NCBI GenBank assembly: GCA_947387575.1
Contig: CANDOC010000001.1
Location: 310,001 to 374,000, forward strand
From: Spongorhabdus nitratireducens
GTDB taxonomy: Bacteria; Pseudomonadota; Gammaproteobacteria; Pseudomonadales; Endozoicomonadaceae
Length of the DNA: 64,000 nt
Direction: 5' to 3'
Positions 7,884 to 17,274 of this stretch are shown piece by piece (within the stretch, counting starts at the first letter, position 1; every line of letters begins with the position of its first letter). The translations under genes and the position numbers were made by a program. The notes beneath the pieces are model-generated. The model was given only the letters and a program-made list of their open reading frames with translations, was not told the origin of the DNA and ran no database searches.

Positions 7884-7986
7884 GTTTGTTACCTGTTGTG
7901 TTGATCGCAGCCTCTGACGACAGTGTGTGAATATAAAAATGAATGATAAATAGAATTGCAAAATCGAATTTCAAGGGAGTTAACAA

Positions 7987-8397
7987 ATGTCTGTGTGTGA
8001 TATGCCTGTAGAAGCTGTTGGCAAGGCTATCAGAATGTCTGGCTGGCCGCTGGTACAGCTGGAATTTGTCAGTCCGGCCAGCGAGGCTGATCTGCAGCAG
8101 TGGCTGGCCGAGATGGATCAGATGCTGAATGAAGGCAAACGTTTTGGGTTGCTGGTCAGTGCCCGTCCCAATAGTCAGCTCTCTCCCGAGGGCCGAAAGA
8201 ATTTCAGCCTCTGGTTTAAACAGAATCGTGCCTTGCTGGCAGAAGGTTGTGCAGGCGTGGTGCGAATGACCGCCAATGAGGAGGAGGGCAATCGCATTGT
8301 TAGTGATCGTATGAAGCAGGCCATGCCATTCCCGATGATTGCTGAAACTTGTGATCATCGCGCCCGTAAATGGCTGCAATTCCGGCTACAGGCCTGA
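7987..8397 (+). CDS. STAS/SpoIIAA-like small protein of unknown function
   Basis: A 136-residue soluble protein without membrane segments. The pattern of a helix (ASEADLQQWLAEMDQMLNEG) followed by a strand (KRFGLLVSARP), then a long helix and a VVRMTAN strand resembles the STAS/SpoIIAA-like fold, but no family is recognised with certainty. The ATG at 7987 has a strong AAGGGAG site. It lies between the Fur-controlled MFS gene and the Fur-like promoter of the ABC importer, 103 bp after the former, and may be read from the same iron-regulated transcript. Confidence 0.6.
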   Translation: MSVCDMPVEAVGKAIRMSGWPLVQLEFVSPASEADLQQWLAEMDQMLNEGKRFGLLVSARPNSQLSPEGRKNFSLWFKQNRALLAEGCAGVVRMTANEEEGNRIVSDRMKQAMPFPMIAETCDHRARKWLQFRLQA

Positions 8398-8415
8398 CGG
8401 AATTTAAACGCAGGT

Positions 8416-8450
8416 TTGATTTATAAAATGCGAATCATTACTATTCTCGC
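8416..8450 (+). promoter_or_regulatory. Promoter with Fur-like operator ahead of the ABC importer
   Basis: A -35 TTGATT (8416-8421) and -10 TACTAT (8439-8444) have a 17-bp spacer. The segment GCGAATCATTACTATTCTCG overlaps the -10 and resembles tandem Fur hexamers; it matches the TGATAAT-N-ATTATCA core at about 10 of 14 positions. It is weaker than the box at 6570. The promoter would drive the fhuC-fhuD-fhuB genes and possibly the receptor. Confidence 0.6.
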
Positions 8451-8480
8451 GGTCAAGAATAAACATAACCTGTGCAGTCT

Positions 8481-9305
8481 ATGGAAAAGACAACATTTGT
8501 CTTAAAAAATCTTTCGTATCGGGCCGGTGGTCGGGAAGTTTTACACCAGCTTGATACCTCAATTGCGGAAGGAAAAATCACCGCAATTGTCGGTCCCAAC
8601 GGCTCTGGCAAAAGTACTCTGCTGAAACTGCTGGCAGGACTGGAGCCTGCAACATCGGGTGAGCTCAGCATTCTGGGTCGCCCGGCTGCCAAATGGCCAC
8701 GCCAGCAACTGGCAAAAGAGCTGGCCATGTTGCCCCAGTCCTCGCCGGTGCCGATGGCAATCAGTGTCAGGGAACTGGTGGCTTGTGGCCGGTTCCCCTG
8801 GGTCGGTTCTTTTGGTCGCATGACCGCTGAAGACCATCGTGCAGTTGATGAGGCGCTGGAACGAACCGGGATGGCGGCTTTGGCCGACCGGGATGTCAAC
8901 AATCTATCCGGTGGTGAGCGACAGCGGGTGTGGCTGGCACTGACCCTAGCACAACAGACCCGGGTTCTGCTACTGGATGAACCCACTTCCTGGCTGGATA
9001 TTGGTCATCAGTTACGGCTGGTGGATATTGTCCAGACCCTGAACCGGGAGAAAAAGGTCACTGTCGTTTGGGTGCTGCATGATCTGAACCAGGCAGCCCG
9101 TTACAGTGATAACCTGCTGGTGATGCAGCAGGGCCGGCTGGTAAGGCAGGGCACCTCGGCAGAGGTTATGGATCAGGAACTGCTGCAATCAGTATTTGGC
9201 GTGCATGCTGCCCGATACTCGGATTCCAGTTATTCGGATAAGAAGTCCGGTAGTGCTCAGGATAATCATATCTGGGTGCCTGAACTGGAATACGGTGCCG
9301 CCTAA
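8481..9305 (+). CDS. fhuC: Siderophore ABC importer, ATP-binding subunit (FhuC/FepC family)
   Basis: A 274-residue ABC ATPase. Walker A is GPNGSGKST at about residues 38-46, the signature LSGGERQR at about 141, Walker B VLLLDEPTSWLDIGHQ at about 161, and the H-loop is VVWVLHDLNQAARYSD. The DEPTSWLDIGHQ form is typical of iron-siderophore ATPases. It powers the FhuB-type permease encoded downstream. The ATG at 8481 is taken as start although the ribosome site is weak; a GTG at 8472 is in frame. The stop abuts the ATG of the binding protein, so translation is coupled. Confidence 0.9.
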   Translation: MEKTTFVLKNLSYRAGGREVLHQLDTSIAEGKITAIVGPNGSGKSTLLKLLAGLEPATSGELSILGRPAAKWPRQQLAKELAMLPQSSPVPMAISVRELVACGRFPWVGSFGRMTAEDHRAVDEALERTGMAALADRDVNNLSGGERQRVWLALTLAQQTRVLLLDEPTSWLDIGHQLRLVDIVQTLNREKKVTVVWVLHDLNQAARYSDNLLVMQQGRLVRQGTSAEVMDQELLQSVFGVHAARYSDSSYSDKKSGSAQDNHIWVPELEYGAA

Positions 9306-10214
9306 ATGACTCTCAGGATACTCTTACCCGTACTGCTCTGGTGTTGCAGCGCACAGCTGTACGCGCTGCCCGGTGATAACAAAGTGAATCCGATACCGGA
9401 GCGTATTGCCGCCCTGAACTGGACCCAGGCCGAGTTTCTGCTGACGCTGGGCATTACCCCGGCGGGTGTTACCACCATCAAGGGGTATCGCCGGTGGCAA
9501 ACCGATAATCCGCCATTACCGCAGGGTGTGACTGAACTGGGCCATCGAGCGGAACCCAGTCTGGAAGCACTGCGTGGACTGAAGCCGGATCTGATTCTGG
9601 GTTACAACTGGCGTCATCAGCGACTGGCGCAGAGGCTGCAGGCGATTGCCCCCACACTGTTGTTCAGTCAGTACCCTTCTGAAAGTGATAGTCGTAACTA
9701 TCTGCAGCGTATGCAGGACAATTATCTGCAGGTGGCTGAATATCTCGGACGTGTGCCAGCGGCTAAAGCTCAGCTGGTGCAGTTACAGCAAGTGCTGAGC
9801 AAAGGCCGGCAACAAATTGCTGATGCCGGCCTGAGCGGTGAAACCGTCATTATGGGCAAGTTTGTGGGAATGGGTCTGGGCTTACGTGTGTTTGGTGAAC
9901 AGTCACTGGCCGGTGCCATTATGCAGGAGCTGGGACTGAAGAATGGCTGGAACAGCACATTACCGGGTCGTGACTTTACCCATATTGATTTGCTGCAACT
10001 GCCTGCTGTCGGCAACGCTACGTTGCTTCTCAATGGTGGCAGTGTCAGCAAACATCGCTCCATGACTGAAGCCGCTGTCTGGCAGCAACTGCCGGCAGTT
10101 AAAGAAGACAGGGTTTACCTGTTGCCATCGTTATGGAGCTATGGCGGACCGGAGTCTGCTATTCGCATGGTGGAAGAGATTGTCAGACAGCTGACAGGGA
10201 GTCAGGTCAGTTGA
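9306..10214 (+). CDS. fhuD: Periplasmic iron-siderophore binding protein (FhuD family)
   Basis: A 302-residue secreted protein. The N-terminal segment MTLRILLPVLLWCCSAQLYA is a signal peptide cleaved near residue 20. The mature part has the class III binding-protein layout: PERIAALNWTQAEFLLTLGI, the EPSLEALRGLKPDLILGYNW segment, a long connecting helix near residues 130-170, and a C-terminal lobe ending GGPESAIRMVEEIVRQL. It delivers ferric hydroxamate to the FhuB-type permease. Its ATG directly follows the fhuC stop, and its stop overlaps the next start. Confidence 0.9.
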   Translation: MTLRILLPVLLWCCSAQLYALPGDNKVNPIPERIAALNWTQAEFLLTLGITPAGVTTIKGYRRWQTDNPPLPQGVTELGHRAEPSLEALRGLKPDLILGYNWRHQRLAQRLQAIAPTLLFSQYPSESDSRNYLQRMQDNYLQVAEYLGRVPAAKAQLVQLQQVLSKGRQQIADAGLSGETVIMGKFVGMGLGLRVFGEQSLAGAIMQELGLKNGWNSTLPGRDFTHIDLLQLPAVGNATLLLNGGSVSKHRSMTEAAVWQQLPAVKEDRVYLLPSLWSYGGPESAIRMVEEIVRQLTGSQVS

Positions 10215-12175
10215 TTCATGAATACAACCATTCCCGCTGGCTGATGCCGGGAATGATGCTTGTCTGCCTTTTGGCGGCAGTATTTTCATTACAAGTCAGT
10301 CCAATACCCATCAGTCTTGATGCACTCTGGTCAAATACTGCCGGTACCGAACTGCAGCAATTAATGCTGACCACCCTGCTGGTTCCCCGAACATTGATGG
10401 CACTGTTATGCGGTGCTGCGCTCGGCATTGCCGGTAGCCTGATTCAGCTGGCGACCCGCAACAGCTTTGCCAGTCCGGCAACGCTGGGTGTCAATGCCGG
10501 TGCGCTGCTGGCAACGGTGCTGGGAATGGCGCTGGTTCCGGGGCTGATGGCAGAAGCACCGGTTGTGGTGGCATTCGGTGGTGCACTGGTGACGACGCTG
10601 CTGGTGATCAAATTGTCCCGAATGATTGGTGACTCACCGGTTAATCTGGTGCTGGTAGGCATGGCGATCACTCTGGCTCTGGGCGCAGTCAGTGCCGGAC
10701 TGATGATGTTTCTGGAAAACCGGCTCGACGGCCTTTATACCTGGGGCGCAGGTAATCTGGCCCAACATGATTTCTCCGGTATTCAGCGTGTATTGCCGGT
10801 ATTGCTGGTGCTGGGTGTGGTCAGCTGGACACTGGGTCGCAAGCTGGATCTGATTGAACTGGGTCGGGAAACCGCCCAGGGACTCGGTGTTAATGTTGCC
10901 ATGCTGGTTAATGGTGCCTTGCTGGTTGCCATTGTGCTGTCGTCACTGGTAGTCAGTGAAGTGGGCATGATTAGCTTTATCGGATTGGTTGCACCACCGT
11001 TGGCCCGGTCATTGGGTTTTCGCACCAGTCGAGCCCGGATTCCGGCGGCTGCAGTGATTGGTGCAGGCTTGTTATTGGCCGCGGATATCACAGCCCGGTT
11101 TCTCTCTGGACAGCATTACAGCCTGCCGGCCGGTGCCATGACGACACTGCTGGGTGCGCCTTTCATGATCTGGATGCTGGTGCGTCGGAGAAGTGACAAG
11201 GGACGGCTGCCGTCTCCGGGACAGTCTGGTATTTCAGCGTTGATATCAATGCCACCTCTACCCGTTATTTCTGTACTGGCAGTCGTCTGTGGTTTGCTGG
11301 TCATTATGGCACTGGGTACTAGTGGAATATCCGACTGGCTTGATCTGCGTGGACCGAGGGTACTTGTAGCAGCAATGGCCGGCATTGTACTGGGTATTTC
11401 GGGCTTGCTGTTGCAGACATTGTTGAAAAACCCGCTGGCCAGCCCCGATGTTTCCGGCCTGACAACCACAGGGGTGCTGTTTGCAGTGCTGGGTGTTGTG
11501 CTGGTGCCGGGTATTTCTTCACTGGGACTGGGACTGCTTACATTGCTGGGCAGTGTGAGTGCACTCGGGTTATTACTGCTGATTGGCCGTATGACCGGCT
11601 TTCAGCCCCAGCTGTTTGCGCTGACCGGACTGTGCCTGTCCGCGCTGGCCGGAACGTTGATCAATATTGTTTTGGTGCTGGGCAGTAACCAGACCTCGGA
11701 AGTGCTGGTATGGCTTAGTGGCTCCACCTATCACAGCAGTTTGCAGGGCGGTTTTCTGCTGGCTGCCGGTGCCGCCTTGATTCTGGTTGTTGCCGGACTG
11801 TTTTCCCGCCAGCTGGATATCCTGCAACTGGGTGAAACCTGGAGTGGGTTGCTGGGTATTAATTCCCGGCCGGTCATGCTGTGGCTGCTGGCCGCAATTG
11901 CGCTGACATGTTCATTAACAGTAGCTGTGGTCGGCGGAATTTCCTTTGTTGGACTGATGGCGCCTCATATTTGTCGCGTCATTGGATTGAGCAGCCATCG
12001 TCACTTGATTCCGGCAGCAGCCCTGACCGGAGCGATCCTGATGATTGCTGCTGACTGGCTGGCTCGCAGCATGATGTATCCATTTGAATTACCTGCCGGA
12101 CTGGTCGTGTCGTGCTTGGGCGGATTGTATTTTGTCGTACTGTTATTGACCGGCCGCTATGTGCGAAGAACCTGA
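10211..12175 (+). CDS. fhuB: Siderophore ABC permease, fused double-length (FhuB type)
   Basis: A 654-residue membrane protein made of two homologous FecCD permease halves. Each half has about ten membrane segments and the ATPase-contact region (EVGMISFIGLVAPPLARSLG in the first, VGGISFVGLMAPHICRVIGL in the second). This fused form and length are diagnostic of FhuB, which is about 660 residues in E. coli; other siderophore systems use two separate permeases. The best start is TTG at 10211, overlapping the fhuD stop and preceded by AGGGAG. The frame is open further upstream into fhuD, but no better start is seen there. Confidence 0.9.
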   Translation: MIHEYNHSRWLMPGMMLVCLLAAVFSLQVSPIPISLDALWSNTAGTELQQLMLTTLLVPRTLMALLCGAALGIAGSLIQLATRNSFASPATLGVNAGALLATVLGMALVPGLMAEAPVVVAFGGALVTTLLVIKLSRMIGDSPVNLVLVGMAITLALGAVSAGLMMFLENRLDGLYTWGAGNLAQHDFSGIQRVLPVLLVLGVVSWTLGRKLDLIELGRETAQGLGVNVAMLVNGALLVAIVLSSLVVSEVGMISFIGLVAPPLARSLGFRTSRARIPAAAVIGAGLLLAADITARFLSGQHYSLPAGAMTTLLGAPFMIWMLVRRRSDKGRLPSPGQSGISALISMPPLPVISVLAVVCGLLVIMALGTSGISDWLDLRGPRVLVAAMAGIVLGISGLLLQTLLKNPLASPDVSGLTTTGVLFAVLGVVLVPGISSLGLGLLTLLGSVSALGLLLLIGRMTGFQPQLFALTGLCLSALAGTLINIVLVLGSNQTSEVLVWLSGSTYHSSLQGGFLLAAGAALILVVAGLFSRQLDILQLGETWSGLLGINSRPVMLWLLAAIALTCSLTVAVVGGISFVGLMAPHICRVIGLSSHRHLIPAAALTGAILMIAADWLARSMMYPFELPAGLVVSCLGGLYFVVLLLTGRYVRRT

Positions 12176-12385
12176 TATGTCGTAGTGACTGTCTGAATTA
12201 ATTTAAAAGATTTGAAAAATCCTGCCGGGGATGCGGGAGGGGTATCCCTGTGCCTGAAAAAGATATCGGTGAACAAGGTGTCAAAAAAGGCGACAGCGCA
12301 GGCTATTCAAAATAGTTGACCATGTTTGAACCAATTGGCATGTGTCACAGGCGAATAAACAACATAAAACCAAGTGAGTAGAACA

Positions 12386-14635
12386 ATGCTAAAGCAATCC
12401 TTATCACCGCTGGCACTGGCTGTTGCCTTTGCTGCTTACGGCCCGATGCCAGCTTCCGCCGCAGCGGAAGAAGTAACCAAGCTGGAAAAAGTAGTCGTAA
12501 CGGCTTCCCGTGCCAAAGAGCAGATTTCCTCTATTGCCGGCACGGTACAGGTTATTACCGGTGCCGAGATTGCTGAACAGGCCCAGCCGGGCAAGAAACT
12601 GGCAGATATGCTGGAGCGACTGGTGCCGGGCATGGGCCCCAGTACCCAGACTGTAACTGACCGTACCCAGAGCCTGCGTGGCCGAAAAATTCTGGTATTG
12701 ATTGATGGTATATCCCAGGCTGATAACCGCCAGATCAGTCGTCAGCTGAACAGTGTACGGCCGGAAAATATTGAGCGTATTGAAGTGGTTTCCGGTGCCA
12801 GTGCGATTTACGGTGGCGGTGCAACCGGTGGCATTATCAATATTATTACCAAGAATGCGAAAACAGACGGCATCAAATTTGTATCTGAAGCCGGCATTCG
12901 TACCGACGGTTCTCATCTTGGCGCCTATACCCTGAGTCAGAGTGTACAGGGGCGTGAGGGTGCATTTGATTATCTGGTGTCGGGTACCTTTGAGCAGCGC
13001 GACAGCTTCTTTGATGCTGATGGTCATCGTACCAGCCCGGACCCGTCTCAGGTCAGCCGTAATGACAGCCAGACCAAAGATGCCCTGATCAAGCTTGGTT
13101 ACGATCTGGACGACAGCAAGCGTTTGCAGGCAACGGTTCAGGTTTTCCGGGATAAGATGGACAGCGACTATGCACCGGACTATGGCGACAACCTGTCCCG
13201 TCTGGGCAATAAGGATGCTGAAATCAAGGAGCCGGTAAAGGGGCTCAAACTCGAAGATCAGCCTCAAACCAAGCGTGATAGCCTCGATCTGGTATACAGT
13301 GATGATGAGTTTTTCGGTAATCAACTGACAGCCCAGGCCTACTACCGAGAGCGTGAAGCCCGTTTCTACCCTTACGCCTATGACTACCGTCGAGTGATTA
13401 ATCAGGTACTGGTAAACCAGTCCACCTCCAAGGCAAAAGTCTATGGTTTGAAGCTGGCTCTGGACAAGGCCCTGTCAGATGAGCTGAGTATTTCCTATGG
13501 TCTGGACTATGACATTGACAAGGGTGAGCAGGAAGCTCGTAGTTATGATGGCCAAACCTTTATTGACAGTAATGGCAAGGAATTCAAGCCGGTTGGTGGA
13601 ACCTACGATTATGGTCCCGATGTCACTACCAAAACACTGGGTCTTTTCGCTCAGGGTAATTATGACCTGACTTCCGATGTCACCCTTAATTTTGGTTGGC
13701 GTCACGAGCGGGCCAAAATGGATATCAGCGACTACAACCCGGTTGCTGAAAGCTGGTTTGTACCTGTGCTGCCAGTACCCAAGGTGTATACCCCGTTGAA
13801 AGGTGGCTCCAAAAAATATGACGCCAACCTGTTCAATTTTGGTGCGGTTTATCGTCTGAATGATTCACATCAGGTGTTTGCCAACTATGCTGAGGGCTTT
13901 GAAGTACCGGATGCTGCGCGTCTGCTGCGTAATGCGGTGGCTGAAGGCAGTATTCTGACCCAGGTACCTCAGCTGGGCGGTTTGATCAAACCGACAACCG
14001 TTGAAAAGGCCAACCTTGATGCTATCAAGATCAGGAGTTATGAGCTGGGATGGCGTGGCCAGTTTGACAGTGCCGATGCTGCTGTCACCCTGTTCTATAA
14101 TGAGTCTGATAAAACCATCGATTTCAATGCAGATTTCAGTGTCGACCTGCTCGATCAGAAAAAGAAAGTCTATGGTATTGAAGCCCGTGCGGACTACTTC
14201 GTAAACGACAACTGGAGTGTGGGTGGCAGCTATGCCTTTACCGAAGGCCGCAGCTACTACAAGGATATCGGTAAATGGCTGGACCTGCAGGCGGCTGATG
14301 TTTCTCCCCAGAAGATCACCGCTTATGTGCGCTATGAGCAGGAGGGTATGAATGTCCGCCTGCAGGCTGTTAATTTTGCCGATTATGATAAGGGCAAGAA
14401 ATACACTGCCAGCAGTAAGACCTATACCGATCGTAAAACCAAGGGCTATACCACGGTTGACCTGATGGCATCCTATGATCTGCCAGTGGGTACAGTCAGT
14501 GGCGGGATTACCAACCTGTTTAATGAAGACTACCAGACTGTTTACAGTCAGTGGGCGCGTCAGACCTATGATGGCCTGAGTTCTTCCAAAGCAGAAGGCC
14601 GTGCTTATGTACTCAGCTACCGGGTAGAGTACTAA
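12386..14635 (+). CDS. TonB-dependent siderophore receptor (IutA-like)
   Basis: About 749 residues. A signal peptide ends at PMPASAAA, and a TonB box lies in LEKVVVTASRAKEQ. The plug domain contains VTDRTQSLRGRKILVLIDGI, RIEVVSGASAIYGGGATGGI and INIITK. A 22-strand barrel follows and ends with aromatic Y at the C-terminus (YVLSYRVEY). The plug signatures and length resemble the aerobactin receptor IutA. It would import ferric hydroxamate through the outer membrane for FhuD. The ATG at 12386 is preferred over an in-frame GTG at 12374. A 210-bp gap after fhuB may hold its own promoter, but no Fur box was seen there. Confidence 0.9.
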   Translation: MLKQSLSPLALAVAFAAYGPMPASAAAEEVTKLEKVVVTASRAKEQISSIAGTVQVITGAEIAEQAQPGKKLADMLERLVPGMGPSTQTVTDRTQSLRGRKILVLIDGISQADNRQISRQLNSVRPENIERIEVVSGASAIYGGGATGGIINIITKNAKTDGIKFVSEAGIRTDGSHLGAYTLSQSVQGREGAFDYLVSGTFEQRDSFFDADGHRTSPDPSQVSRNDSQTKDALIKLGYDLDDSKRLQATVQVFRDKMDSDYAPDYGDNLSRLGNKDAEIKEPVKGLKLEDQPQTKRDSLDLVYSDDEFFGNQLTAQAYYREREARFYPYAYDYRRVINQVLVNQSTSKAKVYGLKLALDKALSDELSISYGLDYDIDKGEQEARSYDGQTFIDSNGKEFKPVGGTYDYGPDVTTKTLGLFAQGNYDLTSDVTLNFGWRHERAKMDISDYNPVAESWFVPVLPVPKVYTPLKGGSKKYDANLFNFGAVYRLNDSHQVFANYAEGFEVPDAARLLRNAVAEGSILTQVPQLGGLIKPTTVEKANLDAIKIRSYELGWRGQFDSADAAVTLFYNESDKTIDFNADFSVDLLDQKKKVYGIEARADYFVNDNWSVGGSYAFTEGRSYYKDIGKWLDLQAADVSPQKITAYVRYEQEGMNVRLQAVNFADYDKGKKYTASSKTYTDRKTKGYTTVDLMASYDLPVGTVSGGITNLFNEDYQTVYSQWARQTYDGLSSSKAEGRAYVLSYRVEY

Positions 14636-14654
14636 GAGAGAGGCAGGAAAGATA

Positions 14655-14678
14655 ATTTCACTCAAATTGAGGTGAAAT
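14655..14678. terminator. Hairpin after the TonB receptor gene
   Basis: ATTTCAC and GTGAAAT form a seven-pair stem, and CTCAA/TTGAG inside can extend it around one bulged base. There is no T run afterwards, so it may be a weak or Rho-assisted terminator or an mRNA end-protecting structure. Confidence 0.4.
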
Positions 14679-14751
14679 AAGAATTTCCGTTCATACCAAA
14701 ACAACGGTAAGCATCTATCCTTGAGGGCACTTATGCCGGAGATAGACTGTA

Positions 14752-15903
14752 ATGAGCGCTTATCGTTTCTATATGCCTGCTCTCAACCATATGGGAGCAG
14801 GCTGCCTTGATGAAGCCATTTCAGATATTCGTACCCTGGGATTAAAGAAAGCACTTGTTGTGACTGACAAGGTTCTGGTGGATATCGGCCTTGTTGCCAG
14901 CGTGACCGAGAAGCTTGGTACCGCTGGAATTACCTGTGTTGTCTTTGATGAAACCAAGCCCAACCCGACGGTAAAAAACGTAGAGGACGGATTGGCACAA
15001 TTACAAAGTGCTGACTGTGACTGTGTGATTTCTCTAGGCGGTGGCTCGCCTCATGACTGTGCCAAGGGGATCGCCCTTGTTGCCAGTAATGGCGGCAAGA
15101 TTGGAGACTATGAAGGTGTCGACCAGTCCGAGAATCCACAACTGACGCTGGTCTGCATTAACACCACGGCCGGTACAGCCAGCGAGATTACCCGTTTCTG
15201 TATTATTACCGATGAACAGCGCCATATTAAAATGGCGATTGTCGATAAAAATACGACTCCGGCTATGTCGGTCAATGACCCCAGCCTGATGCAGGGCATG
15301 CCCCGGCAGCTGACCGCGGCAACCGGAATGGATGCTTTAACTCATGCAGTCGAAGCCTATGTCTCGACTGCATCGACTCCGGTAACCGATGCCTGTGCCC
15401 TGCAGGCGGTTGAACTGATTTCCACCTGGCTGCGCAAAGCCGTGTATGACGGCGATAATATGGAAGCCCGGGATCAGATGGCCTATGGCCAGTTGCTTGC
15501 AGGGATGGCGTTTAACAGTGCCAGCCTCGGGTATGTGCATGCCATGGCGCACCAGCTGGGTGGTTTCTATGACCTGCCGCACGGGGTTTGTAACGCGATT
15601 CTATTACCTCATGTTGAAGCCTATAACTCCAAGGTATGCCCGGACAAGCTGGCCAGGGTGGCTGCGGCTATGGGTGTTGATATTTCTGGTTTAACACCGC
15701 GGGAAGGTGCGGAACGGGCGCTGGAAGAAATTCAGGGATTGTCCTGGGATGTGGGTGTTCCTGAAGGGCTTGAAGTTATAGGGGTCAAGAAAGAGGACTT
15801 CGGGACTTTGGCGGATAATGCCCTGAAAGATGCCTGTGGTTTAACCAACCCGATTCAGGCGACAAAAGAAGAGATAATAGAAATTTTTGAAGGTGCATTT
15901 TGA
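14752..15903 (+). CDS. Iron-containing (group III) alcohol dehydrogenase
   Basis: A 383-residue protein, exactly the size of E. coli YiaY and close to other Fe-ADHs. The NAD-binding motif is [13 protein letters not shown] and [14 protein letters not shown] follows. The metal ligands are Asp194 and His198 ([12 protein letters not shown]), His263 (HAMAHQLGG) and His277 (DLPHG), all in place. It oxidises an alcohol or reduces an aldehyde with NAD(H); ethanol, 1,3-diols, methanol and threonine are substrates of relatives, so the exact one is unknown. GGAG lies ten bases ahead of the ATG. It stands alone between the receptor and its own terminator. Confidence 0.9.
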   Translation: MSAYRFYMPALNHMGAGCLDEAISDIRTLGLKKALVVTDKVLVDIGLVASVTEKLGTAGITCVVFDETKPNPTVKNVEDGLAQLQSADCDCVISLGGGSPHDCAKGIALVASNGGKIGDYEGVDQSENPQLTLVCINTTAGTASEITRFCIITDEQRHIKMAIVDKNTTPAMSVNDPSLMQGMPRQLTAATGMDALTHAVEAYVSTASTPVTDACALQAVELISTWLRKAVYDGDNMEARDQMAYGQLLAGMAFNSASLGYVHAMAHQLGGFYDLPHGVCNAILLPHVEAYNSKVCPDKLARVAAAMGVDISGLTPREGAERALEEIQGLSWDVGVPEGLEVIGVKKEDFGTLADNALKDACGLTNPIQATKEEIIEIFEGAF

Positions 15904-15951
15904 TCATAAAAATTCATGTTAAAAGCAATTTGTAAATAAAACCACACAATC

Positions 15952-15981
15952 AAAGGCAGGAGTCATTACTTCTGCCTTTTC
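15952..15981 (+). terminator. Rho-independent terminator of the alcohol dehydrogenase gene
   Basis: AAAGGCAG and CTGCCTTT form the stem, with AGT/ACT adding pairs around a small loop, followed by TTTTCTGTTT. It lies 49 bp after the stop codon. Confidence 0.8.
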
Positions 15982-16074
15982 TGTTTCAGGCTTGAAATTC
16001 CGCATTTCGGAAACATCATCTACGTTTAATCACTAGTGTTTTTTATTAATGATTAATGCAGGTGGTGAATCGCG

Positions 16075-17229
16075 ATGAAATATATGAAATGGGTTCACGG
16101 ATTTTTTTCTTTCATAATCATTGCTGGAAGTGCTTTTGCCAGTTTCGAACCAATCACTGTTTTTCCTCATGTGATGGAAGATGCTCCATCTGAAGGCAAT
16201 CTTTTAGGTGAAGCAAAATGCTTTGAACTTCCAGCATACTCTATATCAGGTGTTGCAGGCTGCTGTTCTGGCAGTGTCGCAGGACAAGCAAGAAATATCA
16301 TTGTTACAGAAAATCAATTTTTAATACTGGAATGTAGCGGTACCTTTGCAACAAAAATCCTGGAAATTATGAGAGGTGATTTCCTTGCCAGCCTTTCAAT
16401 TACAGACACAGTTAGAACTATGCGGGGGAAATTTGCAAAGACTGTTTCCTGGCAAGGCCATCATGTTTCTGTAGCCAGTGTCAGAGTTGAAACTGCATCA
16501 TGTTTGAAGGTTTATGTTGACGGAATCAGTACTGCTGTAGTTGTTCCCATGGGTGAGTGGAAGAGAGATTTGGATGTTGTGCATATTTCACAGCAAGAAA
16601 TCCATAGATTTGGCGGTTGGTGTGAAGGGGTTAAGTTACTTGATAGCTCTACAGCATTCTCATACACCAACTTTTTAAACTCCAAGTCTCATGCGAAGAA
16701 TAACCCTTCAAAGAAAAAGCAGCTTTTACAAGCGCTTGAATTGGCAAATGAGTTTAATGGATATCTTTCATATACTGCTGCGACGAGTCACGACCAGGCT
16801 TTGGTGAATGATCCTGTAGAAACAGCATGCCCGGTTTCAGGTCATGTGAGGTTGTATATATATACACAGGGTATAGCCTTACATCCCTATGAAATAGTTA
16901 TCGAAAATTTATCAAAAAATCCCGAAGCTTGCTTGAGAGAAATATCAAACATATTTCTTGCAAGGATGAAGAAACCAGAAAAAGAGAAGGATAAAAGTGC
17001 AGGTGCCAGCACTACAGAAATTAAACAGGGGCTAGCTGCAAAATTTGGTATGCAACAGCTTGGTTTGGAGGCTAGATCTTATGGTGGTGCGACTAAAGGC
17101 AAGAAAGTTTTTATGCTGGAAGGTTCCGGGGGAGCAATAGAATCGCTCCAAGCAGGTTGGCTGGTGCCACAGAATGATGAGTCCGGGCTGGCGTGTGTTA
17201 TTGTTGATATTAATCCCCCGCCAGCTTAA
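16075..17229 (+). CDS. Secreted protein of unknown function
   Basis: A 384-residue protein with a Sec signal peptide (FFSFIIIAGSAFA, cleavage near residue 22). The mature part has about nine cysteines, including SGVAGCCSGSVAG, which suggests disulfides in the periplasm or outside the cell. A lysine-rich stretch (MKKPEKEKDKSAGAS) near residue 300 separates an N-terminal domain from a short C-terminal one. No known family was recognised. AGGTGG precedes the ATG at 16075. The gene is AT-richer than the neighbouring enzymes and is set off by terminators on both sides, which suggests a lineage-specific insertion. Confidence 0.7.
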   Translation: MKYMKWVHGFFSFIIIAGSAFASFEPITVFPHVMEDAPSEGNLLGEAKCFELPAYSISGVAGCCSGSVAGQARNIIVTENQFLILECSGTFATKILEIMRGDFLASLSITDTVRTMRGKFAKTVSWQGHHVSVASVRVETASCLKVYVDGISTAVVVPMGEWKRDLDVVHISQQEIHRFGGWCEGVKLLDSSTAFSYTNFLNSKSHAKNNPSKKKQLLQALELANEFNGYLSYTAATSHDQALVNDPVETACPVSGHVRLYIYTQGIALHPYEIVIENLSKNPEACLREISNIFLARMKKPEKEKDKSAGASTTEIKQGLAAKFGMQQLGLEARSYGGATKGKKVFMLEGSGGAIESLQAGWLVPQNDESGLACVIVDINPPPA

Positions 17230-17240
17230 AACCGGGGAGT

Positions 17241-17265
17241 AAGCCGAAACAGCCGTTTCGGCTTT
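17241..17265. terminator. Shared terminator between convergent genes
   Basis: AAGCCGAAAC-AGCC-GTTTCGGCTT is a ten-pair stem. It sits between the stop of the secreted orphan and the stop of the deoxynucleoside kinase and can serve both. Confidence 0.8.
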
Positions 17266-17274
17266 GATCTGAAG

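Noticed and set aside
12404-13324. A 306-codon open frame on the minus strand inside the TonB receptor gene
   Set aside because: It is a shadow of the plus-strand receptor, whose signal peptide, TonB box and plug motifs are clear. The minus frame has no ribosome site or recognisable domain.
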